Source: Craspedostauros australis (taxonomy: Eukaryota; Bacillariophyta; Bacillariophyceae; Mastogloiales; Achnanthaceae). Taken from it: a stretch of DNA of 64,000 nucleotides. The first letter of the stretch is position 1, and every line of letters begins with the position of its first letter. The stretch lies in NCBI GenBank assembly GCA_026770025.1, contig JAMXDE010000005.1:2604001-2668000 (forward strand), read 5' to 3'. A program made the translations under genes and the position numbers. The notes below the pieces were generated by a model. It ran no database searches. It was not told the DNA's origin and saw only the letters and a list, made by a program, of their open reading frames with translations. This document shows, one piece after another, positions 27,851-40,000 of this stretch.

Positions 27851-29975
27851 CTATTTACTTCCGTCCTGCGTGTCGCTGCTTTCGTTGCTGGTGTCGTCAT
27901 CACGATGGACGACGCCCACATTTTCCAATCCACCTGCACCAGGGGATGATCTTCTAGTCGTTGGTGTCGTCATCAAGCTGAACGTCGTATTTGAGTGCCA
28001 TAGTGAGTTTGTGTTGCTCTGAATGTGGGTCACGACGAGCTCAAGCGCCTGCATCATCCCACTCAACATTGATCGTTTATCCGTAGGGCACCCGAGATAA
28101 TGAGCGGCATTCTCTTCGTCAGTCTCCACTCTCAGCGTCAACTCGTGCTCCATGCTTGCCACGCAGGATACACGATCTGTCCCAAAGGGAGTGTCGAGAA
28201 GTTCATGAAACAACCTGTCGTTGGTATTGGAGATGTTATCATCGTCAATATCAGAACACGCGAGGTGATTCTTGGCCTGGATGCAGATTGTGTACAGTTT
28301 GCGGTCCAAGTACTCTTCCTTGGCCGCATCTCACATCGTCCCGATGAATGAGACATACCCACCTGCCAAGTTGCTCTTGCCGTCAGTCACACTTGCGAGG
28401 GGCGGACAGAAGGTTCTTCTCTCAGCTGATTTGTTCTGCCTCAGCTGGGACAATGCTCGTAACAGATCTTTGTCCATTATGGAGCATTTCTTCGTTTACC
28501 TTTGAGGCAGGTTCAAGGTTGAAGCCTATCCTGTGATCCAGGTCAGACAGAGCCAAATCAGCTTCTCCTCCTGTGACCTGCATCGTTTTCAACTCATTCC
28601 ACTCATCGCTGCCATTCTCCGTTTCCCCCTTGTACTCTCCTTCCTCCGATTGAAGAGCTCTATCTGGGACTCGTGATGATTAATGCCACCCAAGGTGAGG
28701 TCACATTCTCCGGGATAGGGAACACACCCTCCAGACCATCCAACGCTTCCTTGACATCCGCCTTCAGGAACTCTGAACCATCCGTTGTGTCCTTGCGTTG
28801 TCTTGGGAACATCTTGAGAACCTCTGGCAAGATTTGTTTGACGTCCTCACGTTTGGTTGGGGAAATGGATGCGGCTGCTGAAATGGCTCAACTCACGAGT
28901 TGAGTCGACGGCACCTTGAAGGCAAATGGGGTCGTGCCAAACACAGCTTCGAGATTCGTGCACTTCTCGCCACCTTGGAGAATCCAGATGCACAGAAGCT
29001 GCATCGCTTCGTTGATCTTGAATGGTCGCTCCAGTTGATTCTGTTGCTTGGCCGTGATTGTGTCTTAGTCACCATCTGATTTCTTCAATGGAAACTGTTC
29101 CGGTGTCACGATTCCAAAAGATTGGATGAGACAGTACATAGGCGTATTCAAATGAGCGACTCGGTCATGTCTATCCTCGTTCTTTTCGTCCTCCGACTTA
29201 GGCGATTCTTTGAGGAAAAGGTGATTCCGTAGTTGAGCGCTACTCCATGCAAAAGCTTCTTGGCCTTTCTACCGGGCACTTTGCCGAGTCTCCTTTGGAT
29301 GGAGTCGTCGAGACTTCTTGGTGGGTCTTCCAGGAATCTTGTTGACAACATCCTTTGCTTGATCTTTGCCGCCTTTATCTCCATTAGCGATCCATTGGAG
29401 GATGGGCCTGTTTGCATCCGTCATTCTGTCCCCAAAGTTCTGCATAGATTTGCACACCATACGCAGCACGACTGCTCTTCGTCCTGGCGAACGTAATGAT
29501 ATCCTTTCGTGCATTGACCAACGATTCCCAAAGCTCACCTGCAGACTGCCCTTCTTCAAACACTCTCTCATCAAGAAGTTTCATAACTACTGCGTCCCCG
29601 AAGTTGGGATTCCAGCAGTTTCCGTCGCTGAAGAGATCCTTGTAGTTGTCTATGTCGAATGGGACTTCGCCGTTTCTGAGGTCCGAAAACATACGAGAAT
29701 CGGGCCACTGCCGTTGCTGCTGGTGTTGAGCTGGCGAAGTAGACACCAATGGCAAGAACGAGGCTTGTGACAATCACGGGCGTGGGACGCTGAATCTCAT
29801 CACGGGGTTCACGAAGGTTGTTAGTGACGCCATTGATGACATCATCATCTTTCCCCTTGCTAGCGCGCCGAGGAGGAGAACGCGACGCATGGCACGAGTA
29901 TTGGTGATGGCTGGTTGGAAGTTCGTTTCGATGCGTGCCTGCGTTGTGGGGAGAAGTGAAGTTGCATATCCACAT
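27851..29975 (-). pseudogene. Decayed or multi-exon coding region, family not recognised
   Basis: The minus strand holds coding-like segments in different frames, none long enough alone: 29975-29571, 29773-29384 (with 'NCWNPNFGDAVVMKLLDE' and 'LVNARKDIITFARTKSS'), 29417-29148, a stretch near 29060-28900 ('INEAMQLLCIWILQGGEKC'), and 28309-27851 (Asp/Thr-rich, ends with a stop). Frame changes between them lack clear GT-AG junctions. I read this as a degraded gene or an intron-rich gene I cannot assemble. No domain was recognised. Confidence 0.3.
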
Positions 29976-30711
29976 GCAGATGTATTAGTTGATGCGGTTG
30001 GAAGTGACGCTGTGCAAACACTCGTCCAAGCGCAAGTTAAATCGGTGAATGTGCAAATTGAAAGGTCGCTCAGATGTTGGTGGGAGAGTGGAGTAGAGCA
30101 CTCTAGTTCGGGAAATCATCACTTCCCTCCATTGGCTATCTCCGGTTTGCAGTTGTGAGCGTGGACTTTGCTCTCTATCTCTTTGTGTGTTGGCGTGTGG
30201 ACGTCGATGTGCGCCCTGGGCGTTCGTCAAGGTTCCGCCTCCAACGAGTATCCGTGTGGCGACAGCAACGATCGCATCCAACAAGATCGTTGTGCGGCCA
30301 ATCGCAACCACAACACCACGATCCAAACAGAGAGGTATTTCTGTCCAACGTTTCTGACTGGCGGACGGGTGGTTGGACGGACGGATGGCTTTCACCGCAA
30401 CGTACTCGAATGAATCGAATTCGGAACGAACAATCACAAACAACGATGCCAAACAAGCACGACCATGACAAGAAATGACCGTTGCGTCCTCATCACATCG
30501 CGCTGTTGCCTCGTCTTTGCCTCTTTGTGGTGATGTTGGTGCGGACCGGGAGGCAGGCAGGCATGGAGCATTCTCGGTTGTTGGCTGTGACCAATGATGG
30601 TGAACATTGTTTGACCGTCCCTCGCATTGACCATCCGAGAAGTACTCACACACAAGGCATCCGTACCTGCATCCTCTGCCTGTGCAACCTCAGCAAGTGC
30701 AATACCGAGGC
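29976..30711. other. Intergenic region upstream of the sulfotransferase gene
   Basis: About 740 bp; overlapping frames on both strands and no motif. It includes the leader of the sulfotransferase-like gene. Confidence 0.5.
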
Positions 30712-32771
30712 ATGTTGGCAAGCAGCGAGATGGACGACTTGCCCAGCAAGACTTTCACCAATGAAATAGCCAACGCCGCCGGGGCTCGGGAGGAACGTCG
30801 GAAGCGAAGGCAGCGCAAGCAGGAGTCACAGCAACGGCGCCGGGACAAGCAGAAGAGCTCGTCCAACCATGGTTCAAGTAGCGGCGGCAGCAGCAGCAGC
30901 GGTGGCGGCGGTAGTGGTGGACAAGGTGGAGGGTCTGCCATTTGGACGGTGCTGACCATCGGGCTGCTCTTCTGTCTCGTCAACGTGGTGTACATTTTCA
31001 GCAGACTGGACGCCTATTCGAGCATCGCAGATGTATCAGTGATGACGAACAATGAAGCGAGACAGAATGGTTCACTTGGGAACGACGTGGCTGGTGTAGC
31101 GTCATCATCGTCGACATCATCGCAACTGCTGGAGAAACATCAACGGAAGCAGCACCAGCAGCAGCACCACCATCAACAACAGCTCTACTCGACTAAATCA
31201 CAAGTGGTGGATGGAGAAAAGGGACCAATTCTCAAGATGCTATCCGAGGCTGGCGTCCACGTCGATCCGATAAACGACAAGGAGCTCTACGACGAATTGC
31301 CGACATGGGAAGAAGTTGTTGGATTGTACGGCGACAAGCCCGTCATCTACGGACTGGATCGCTGCCAACCCTTCCAGGATCACTCCGACAGGGCCGACCA
31401 TTTCGTCAGCACGGCTGGAACATTCAACACGGGCACCAACCTCATGGCGGAACTCCTCATTGGCAATTGTCACATGCCGGATCGCATGAAGAAGTACGGT
31501 GCCATCAATCGCGGCGTTCGATGGCAGGTTCCGTGGTACGTGCATGTGCGCGAGCATTTTGGATGGCGATAGATTGTGGGATGGATGGAGAGGTGTACGG
31601 AGAGATGTATGGAGAGATGGATGAATGCCCAGCGCAACGCTTGAGGTTGATGAACGGCGGTTTAGGTTGGAACAATGCTTGTCATGGTCATGGTCATGAT
31701 CATGATGATTTTCAATCGCGCCACGAGGAAGAGCAACACAGCGTTGTGCTGTATTACATTGCACTGAATTGGAGACGAGGCTGCGTCAAATTCACAATGG
31801 CAGAAAATGTGCCAGGTGGTTTGTTCATCAAATACTGCAAATCTGCTCTTGGCATAAAACCATTTCGTGTTCCTCCACACGACCAAGGTCTTCGTTGAGG
31901 CTCATGTTCATTTTCATCCCTTTTTCACCAACCCTGTCATTCATCTCACCCAACCATTGCTGTGCCATCGCCATTCCTCGAATCGGTAATTGCCTGAATG
32001 CTCGCATCCTCTGCTCCACTCTACTCTACTCGACTTGTAACACCATAATCATGGTGCTGCTCCTCAACTCCACCATTTATCTCGCAACGCACCACACCCA
32101 AACCCACCACACCACATCACATAACAAAACGAAACAATAACCTCAGGGGCAAACACACGCCGCCTGGTGACGAGCAATTTAGACAGGAGCACAAGACCTC
32201 CAAAGACAAGGACATCGATGCCACCAACATCCTTCCAGCCGTGACCGTCCGAGACCCACTGACGTGGCTGGGCAGCATGTGCAAGCACGAGTACGCAACC
32301 TACTGGCGACACAGCCGCGAGGATTGTCCCAACTTCAATTACAGAGTTCTCGATGCGAGGATCCAATACGCGCAGTTCGAACGAAACCACGAATCCGTCC
32401 TGCATCACTGGAACGACTTCTACAACGAGTATCTGGATGTCAAGTTTGACCGCCTGATCGTGCGATTTGAGGACCTTTTGTTCCACACGAAGGAGGTCAC
32501 GCAGCAGGTCTGTCACTGCGCCGGCGGTGCCATGAGGAAGGATGGCAGGTTCGTGTACATCCAGGATTCCGCCAAGAAGGGCAAGACCGCACACGGCTCG
32601 GCGCGAACTGGATTTCTGGATGCCATCATCAAGTACGGGACGCTGGCCAAGCGGTATGCCTCCTACTCTCGCAAATCGGATCTGGAGTACATCCACGAGC
32701 ACGTGGATAAGAACTTGATGAGCATCTTCAACTATCAGCTGCCGGACGTCGATCATTTCGATAGAGAGTAG
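30712..32771 (+). CDS. Sulfotransferase-like type II membrane protein, two exons
   Basis: Exons 30712-31535 and 32147-32771 join to 482 residues. The 611-bp intron (31536-32146) has a GTACGT donor and CAG acceptor. The junction creates 'VPWGKHTPPGDE' across the splice, and without it exon 1 runs into a stop within 13 codons. Layout: Arg/Lys/Gln-rich cytosolic start, Ser/Gly linker, one TM anchor (about 76-96), and a Gln/His stem. The catalytic-like domain has 'STAGTFNTGTNLM' (about 233-245, the 5'-phosphosulfate-loop position) and 'VTVRDPLTWLGSM' (about 307-319, the 3'-phosphate-loop Arg and following residues). A PAPS-dependent Golgi sulfotransferase is inferred; the acceptor is unknown. A GTG-initiated extension to 30682 is possible, and an alternative ATG is at 30730. 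Confidence 0.75.
31680..31711. repeat. (CATGGT/CATGAT)n repeat within intron
   Basis: Hexamer-like CATGGTCATGGTCATGAT repeats inside the sulfotransferase intron. Self-complementary CATG steps may fold. Confidence 0.7.
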
Positions 32772-33588
32772 TGGAGACTATCCGTGCGTACGTACGGACA
32801 TGTCATGCACTTCTAACGTTTAGTAGAGCGTAGCCGAAAGAGAAAACATGATACTCGTGGTGTATAGTCCCATACAGCTAGCTCGTCCAGATTGCCAGAC
32901 TGATACGAGTATGTTTCACACAGATTCAGTTGAACAACGAGTGCGGCACGAGCTACTCTTGTTGCAGCGCTTGGGTTCGCATACATTTAGGGTTAAGTAC
33001 ATACGATCTCGCAGAGAAGTTGAGATGGGTTGAGAGTGTTGAGAGTTGCTCCTCCTCATTGCTCTGCCAAGTACTCGTGCATTACTTGTACGGGCGTCGC
33101 TGAAGGCAACTGGCTGCGCAGTGGTCATTGCCGCTCGAGAGAGGTTGTCAAGTGCTGAGCGAGCGAAGTTGAGACGCAACAAATCCAAGATCAACCGCCA
33201 CACAAACGATGCGAGAGCCCACAGCAGAGAGGCATAAACAAACAAGATACGAGTACCAACAACAACAAGGACAACAACAGATAGCGAAGGAGACAGCTCC
33301 TGTCATCCGCAAACATCAACATCAATAGCAAAGATAGGAACAGCAACGGCACACAGTTGGTGTGCTGTGACGAAGCAACCACCCACCAACACATGCACAA
33401 CCATGTAGTCACGGAGGTACAAAGCAGAAGAACTCTTCCATCGTCTTTCGTGCGTTGCGCACAGTTGATTGTCCGCAGAGGACTACTCTCGTACAATACT
33501 CTACTCTACTCAGCTCAACTCAACTCTACGCTACTCTGCTCCACTACATTCAAGGAGGCCTCGATTATAGCTCTCTATCAATATCACA
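32772..33588. other. Intergenic region upstream of the interrupted glycosyltransferase-like gene
   Basis: About 820 bp; no gene seen. A CTACT/CAACT pentamer tract (about 33498-33545) lies shortly before the ATG at 33589. Confidence 0.5.
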
Positions 33589-33698
33589 ATGAGGATGCCG
33601 ACGACGCATGCTGCAGACGATCCTCCACAATGTCGTCCGCAAGATCGAAGCAGCCGGCTGAGAGGACCAGCGACGCAGCCATCCAGAAGACTCAATGA
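33589..33698 (+). pseudogene. 5' part of a glycosyltransferase-like gene interrupted by a LINE
   Basis: ATG at 33589 is the first start after an in-frame stop (33568). It opens a frame encoding a hydrophilic, Arg-rich N-terminus that runs to the LINE insertion at 33698/33699. Skipping the LINE and one copy of the 18-bp duplication, the frame continues without a stop into 43141-44434. The two pieces total 1404 nt, that is 468 codons including the stop. The joined product would be a type II protein with its cytosolic tail encoded here. In this haplotype the reading frame runs into the element instead. Confidence 0.68.
33681..33698 (+). repeat. 18-bp target-site duplication, left copy
   Basis: ATCCAGAAGACTCAATGA, identical to 43123-43140. 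The bases on both sides of the two copies differ, so the duplication is exactly 18 bp. Confidence 0.93.
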
Positions 33699-33897
33699 TA
33701 ATAATAACCACAATGACTAACCCAAGAAAGGGGTGCCCCGAGGGCTTTAGGCTCGCCCGACCGCGACGCACGGCCACGGCCAGGTCGAGCATTACAAACA
33801 AGAGCGCCTGCCACGCCCACTCACTAAATCCAGACGACCACCGTGCCTAGGGCGCCGGACCTGAGACCCGTCCCCGCCAAACGGCCGCCTTGCTACG

Positions 33898-33992
33898 GGC
33901 CCACGGCCCCAGCCGAAGGCGATCGGCCTGCACCCGAGCTGCCGGAGGCGGCCCGGGTTCGGGCCCGATCGTCTTCGGCTGGGGCTGGGGCC
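33898..33992. other. Hairpin in the LINE 3' UTR
   Basis: Bases 33907-33926 pair with 33965-33984 over 20 bp with one G-T-type position. Imperfect pairing extends outward (GGGCCC arms) and inward. It may be the 3' recognition structure for the element's reverse transcriptase; that is inference. Confidence 0.7.
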
Positions 33993-34024
33993 CACTCACG
34001 TGCCGACACGGGAAGCGCGTCACC

Positions 34025-37000
34025 TCAATCGCCCACCATGCCCAGCCGAAGGCGCTCTGCCCTGCACAGGCCGCCGCAGGCGGCCTGTGCTCGGGCTGGA
34101 GCGCCTTCGGCGTCTGTATCGTCGACCACAATGCCCCGATAGTCGCCATCGTCCTCCCTGCTGTACCATGCAAACTCGCCTGACCCTCCCGTATCTGGTG
34201 GATTCGAGCCGACCGCACTGCCGCCGGAGTCCGCCGCCTCCACAGCGACATTGTCCGGGGCCCGTGCACGCACTGCGCGCACAAACCGAAGCCATGCTCG
34301 TCTCGTGTCAGCCCCCGCCAACGGACTAGGTGCAGCACCACTCCCGGCCACTGCCAAGTCGCACCCCTCCCACCCACTGAAACCGTTGTGTCTCTCCGTG
34401 ACCTCCTCTAGCTCCTCACGTCGCGCACTCATCGCGGCGAGGACTGCCGCCTCCGCTTGCTTAGCCTGATTACGACACCGCCACATGCTGTGCACAAAGC
34501 GCCAACCTGCCAGAACCGCGTCGCGGGCCCAGGACTCCACGGTGTAGAAACGCCGTCCCGACCCGTGCTCCACGAACCACCTCTGTTGCTGCTCACACCA
34601 ATCTCGCGGTATCCAGCCCATGAGAACGGGCCACCATCGCACAGGAACCTCCTCCTGGAAGCCCTCCCTCACAGCACGGCCACAGAACCCCCGAAGACTT
34701 GAGTAGACCAAGCTGACAAGCGGACCACTCGTACCGATGGTCTCCAACTCCTCCACGTACTGTTGAAAGCACTCCTCCCAGCCTCCTCCTGAAGCTGAAC
34801 ACCTGACCACATGCATAACGGACTCGGCCTGCCCACACCACGGGCACCGCTCTTCGGCGCCGTACTGCTTCAGCTTGACGCCGACCCCGATAAAGCCCGT
34901 GGACATCTTTGCCACAAACAGCCGCTGCTTCCAGGATGCTCTCGCACATGCACTTCGGCGCCCGTGGGCCTCAATAGAGCCGCTGTCCTGTCGCACTCGC
35001 CCCATTTTCTTGTCCCAATAGGTCTCAACCGCCCCGCCTACCACTGCATCATGTATGCCTGCGGCCGCCCAAGACGACTTCATGTCTCCCACGTACAACT
35101 TCCAGGCAAATGAGCCGTCGCTGCGCCACTGGGGTGGTGTCTTGTGCTGCATCTTGTCCCAGTACTTTTTGGCCTCCGAATCGCAGTGGACATTGAGAAG
35201 CGCCCATTGATCCAGCACTTCCGACTGGTCGTCCTGGTGCCCTCGCACCCACCGGAAACGCACCGCCACAGCCAACCTCCGACGCAGCGCCTTGATATGA
35301 TCTAGCATATCGAACGACGGCCTGCCCACATGTGCCACTCCATCCCTGCTGTTCTCCATCGCCTTCATCCCGTCTAACCCTATCACTACCGGTCCTGGTC
35401 CGAGGTCGCCGCCCCTTTCCAGCTCCACGAGCTCACGCAGAACCCCAGCCACTCCAGCTAGTTCACTTCGGTACGCCGACTGCACTTCCCTTGCCCCTGG
35501 CACTACGTTGCACCCCGTGCGCTGCACCCCGGAGTCCATGATGTGTAAGACGTAGGCCGACGTCCCAAATCCTCGCTTGAACGAGCCATCACTGACCGCC
35601 ATAAGATCCCCTCTGCGAATGGCCGCTCTCAGTTCCGCGTCTGACGCATCGCCCGACACCTGGTCCCGCTCCCAGGCTTGATTTGAACCGTCGGGCTTGT
35701 CGCGCGGAGTATTTGGCACTGTCTCCCCTATTCGTGGCGTTTCTACCACTGCGAGCACCACCCCATGGGGGTTCACACACTGGACGGAGGAGCGCCGGGC
35801 ATGCGTAGGCAGGCGTGCGCTCACCTCGTTGGTGGCTTGGAACTCCGCCCTTCTTGCCCTCCGACCTTGCGTCCTGCGCCACACTCGGAAGCCGGAGTCC
35901 AACCGCTGCCATGCGACACCGTCGTCATTGGGCCGTCGCCACCACAACCACCCCCTGTCATCCCGCAGCCACGCCTGCATTCGTCGTCGTAAGCGCAGAT
36001 GGCGGCCCTCCGTCAATCCTTCAATCCACTCTTGCCACAGCAGCCAGTGTTTGCGGGTAAGCTTCCGTGGCACGCGAGGGCGCCCGCTGGATCCCTGGGT
36101 TCCCGCCTGAACTCCGTCAAAGGCCAGTCGCATGATGCTGGTACCATCCGCTGTCACCATATCCGCAAGGGTAACCACCCCCAGTTGCATGCGGCATTCA
36201 TTGAGCACCGCCTTCTGCTTGGAGCTATACCCCTGACAGCGCCAGCTGTCCAGCAAGAACACATCTCCCACTCGTTGTCTCTCGATTGACACCCCCGTCT
36301 CCACAATGGAAACACCGAAGCGCTGGGCGTTCGACCACACTTGGGTCACCCACGTCGGCGTGATGTGGCCCTTGCATTCGGCAAAGCTTTGCTGGAAAAG
36401 TGGTCCGCCTCCGGCGGTCTCAAGCTTGGTTTGTTCGATCGACAGCTGGATCATTCGGCCTGTGATGGAGCCTGTGTTCACCTCATGAGCCATCGACTGT
36501 ATTTGCACCGACAGCTGCCAAACCGCGGGGTTGCGCATCCCAATCCCCCCATGGGCCCTGGGCCCGTAAAGCACAGCTCTTGGGAACGACCGGGCCACAC
36601 CCCCTCGGGGAAGGGCCTTAGTCCAAATCGGCGCGTATATGAAGTCCCACTGCCGTTGGGTAAGAGTGATTGCCTCCATGGGGTATTCCAACGTCTTAGT
36701 AATCCTCGTAGTGATTGCCATCCACACCAAATCTTGTCGCAGGCCTCCGGAAACCACTTTGTCCGCAAAGTCGTCGGCCTTCCGCCTCAGGTATCGCACC
36801 TGTGCCTCTGAAGTACCCTCCATGTTCATGAATACACCCAGAGTTTGTTCTGACTCGCGTGGGTCGAGCCTCCGCAGCTCCGTTTGGATCCCTGCCGCAT
36901 CCCGCACTCTCACCTGGGCTGGAGTCGCTCGGGCCGCTTGCATCCTCCACCCTCCAGACCTGTACTCAAACGACAGACCCCACCAGAAGCTTTTGGCCGG

Positions 37001-40000
37001 CACCAAGGCTCCTCCTGTTGCTCGGAGAACCCCTTCCCAATCTGTGAGCGCTGCCTGAGTTCGTTGTGCCACGGTACTGAAGTGCTCATTTGGTTGCGAG
37101 ATCATCAAATCCGCATCATCAACAAAACTCAAACCCACCAGGCTGACTTCCTGACCGCTAAGGGCCGACTTGAACCGCGCTCCGTGTTGTTTGGACCGCA
37201 TTGCTTCGAACATCGGGGAGCTTATAGCTGCCCAGGCCGCCGGCCCGCAGCCGTTTCCTTGAGCCAGCCCTTGCATCGGCGTCCACCCTGTATTGCCGTA
37301 CGAGCGATCTGACACTCCGTATGCCGTCCTGACGTGGTGTCGCGCCTTCTGTAGGGTGCCAAACATCGACCTCACCGCTGACCTTCGCCCCCCAGCATGC
37401 ACCATGGCCATGGAGGCCACACTGTGGACCACCCGATCATAGCACGACTTGGCGTCGTTAGAGCAGATTGCCCCGTCTTGTCGTTTTTGGCGCATCACAT
37501 CCACCACCACCCTTTTGCACAGGGCTGCGGTTGACGCCTTGTGGCCTTTTCGACTGCCGAATTGTTCTGTGGCCATGCGATTGTTGCTTTCAGCTGTAAC
37601 CATGAGGTCCCTTCCCAGCTTCTTATTGTTCATGTTGAAGGCCGGGTGGAAGAGCTGAATGGTCCGCATCTTGGTGACGTCGAATACTCCTGCTTTTTTG
37701 AGGATTTGGAAGTCTGTCATCACCGTCCACGATGCTGGGGTGAATCCTGTTTCGTATGGTATCCTGCGCAACCTGCAGTCAATGGCTGCCAGACCTTCAT
37801 GTTCCGCCGCCGCCTTAAAATGCCCGAAATGCGGTGCCGATGGCTCCGACGCTGTTCTCTCTTTCTGTTTTGCCCAGCCTTCGACATGGTCCTCGATGGT
37901 AAATGTGGAATTCGGGACCGCCGATGGTGTAAGCCCCACCTGAGACAACAGCATCCGCGGATACATGTCCTCCTGTACCGTGGGCTGCCACTCTCCCTTA
38001 TACACGGCATCGGCTTCTTGGGTGTCGGCCAAGAAACCAAACCGGCTGCGGAGACGTCCGGTCGTAAACGGGGTACCCACTGTCTGATGGAACCTTCGCT
38101 TGTTTTCTTCGATGCAAGCCACTTCGATGGTATGTTTTGTATCACACACTGTGACATTTCCGTCGTCGTCAGTAAGCGTGACCTTGGTAGCCAGGGTTTG
38201 CTTTGGTTTCAGGCACGCCTTTAACCTCCGGTTGTCTCGGATCTGTCGTTCTCTCGCCCTGCGGACGTGGCTAGGGGTGCTCTCAATGGCCGTCCCCCAT
38301 TTGGCTGCTTCTTTCTCTCCTTTGTCCCTCATAAAGTCATCACGCATCTGGGATGCACGGGGCTTGGCCTCTTTGTAGGCTTTGCGTGCCTCAACCAATC
38401 TGGTTGCCACTTCTGCTGGCCCCAGTTGACGAGGTCGCTGGATCCCAAGCCTTTTGGATAACCGACGGATGAGCGACGAGCTGATGTGTATGTTGCTGTA
38501 CTTTTTCTGCACTGCTGTCCACAGTCTCACTGTGTCTCGTAGTCGTTTCAGCATTGGTGACCACTCCAGTGCCCCCATCTTGAGCTTCCTACACTCGCGC
38601 TCGGTCTCCATGCGCAGTTTGTCCATACCCTTGTCGATGCTGTCGTATTCGGTGGCCAACTCCGCCGTCACGGTACCCTGCAGCCTCACTGCTTGCTCCA
38701 ACTCTTCCATCCTCCAATGAAATCCCAGCTGTTGCGCCTTCTTCCAAAGGGATTCCTGGTACGCTTGCACTGCCGCTTTGTCCGCCATTCGCAGGCGTCT
38801 TGGTTCCACGCCCACCAATGGGTTCAATTTGCCAATCGCACTTGACTCCTTGATGTCGATCCATATCATGCGGTGGTCGGAGTGGATGGCCTCGCCAAAA
38901 CCTGCGTACCCGGCCGCTGTGACTTCAATGTCCTTTGTCGCATACAAGCCGTCGATCGGGACGTGGGTCTTGTTGCGGTGCTGGGTAGCCTGTCGTTGAT
39001 GCCCTCGATGCAGCTCAGTGATGGCTTCGCGCATTCCGAGTGCCTCGAACATCTCTGCGCAACTGCCTTTGGCGACGTCCTGATTCGCGTCGATGCCCAC
39101 TATCACGCCGTCTCCTTCTTGTTTCCATTCTTGGATTGCTTGTGCCAGGTCGAGTAGCATCGCTTCTCTTGGTTCCCTGTTGTCTCCTTGTTCTAGCAGG
39201 TGGGTACGCTGTTGTGCCCACGTGGAAGTTGGCCTAGAGGACGCGCACGCCCTGTAGGCGGCCACCACCCGGATATGTTTACCCTTCCGTCCCTCAATTC
39301 GTTGCCAAACCCATCTTCCCAGGCGGCTCAGGTCCTCGCCCTCATCCACCACCCTCTTGGACAAGCCGTTGGCAGTGACTATGCCCGTGCCTCCAAATTG
39401 CACTTTGTTTGTTGATGCGCAATTGTGGTTGTAGGATGCCGTCGCTTTGGCTCGCATTTTCCAGTGACCCACTCGTCGGGCCCAGGAGTCTCCTTCCTTC
39501 ATTGCCCTCCAGTTGAGCCCTATCTCCGCCAGCATCAGCACGTCAATGTGCCTTTTCTGTATCTCTTCTCCGATTTGCTTGTTTTTTCCTTTCCATGGCT
39601 CCACCGGCAATCTTCCAATGTTTTGGAACGCCAGTCGTATCGCTCCTGTGTCCGGAGTTCTCATTCTGTTGCCGAAAATTCCTTCCTCTGGCATTTCGCG
39701 TGCCCTTTGTGGTGGGGATCTGTCATGGGTCCTCGGTTCGCGCGCTTCTCGTTCTGTCGACTCGTCCCTGTCAGTCGTTGTGGTTTCAGTTGGCGGGACT
39801 CGCTCTGTTCCTCTCCTTTCCCTCGTTGAGGCTGTTTTACGGCGGTCGTCGTTATTTGTATTACCAGTTAGTGACGAACAATGGCCCGCCGGTATGTTAG
39901 TTGATCTCACCTCTTTTGTCATCGTTGGTGGCTCCTTTGGCCTTGTGTTGCATGTGTTGTTGTATCCTCTGTTTTGTTCTTCCTGTGTCTCCTTGCTCGG

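Noticed and set aside
33630-33698. Alternative plus-strand frame (ATG 33630) ending at the TGA in the duplication
   Set aside because: It is out of phase with the downstream glycosyltransferase-like frame and ends at once; the frame from 33589 joins perfectly.
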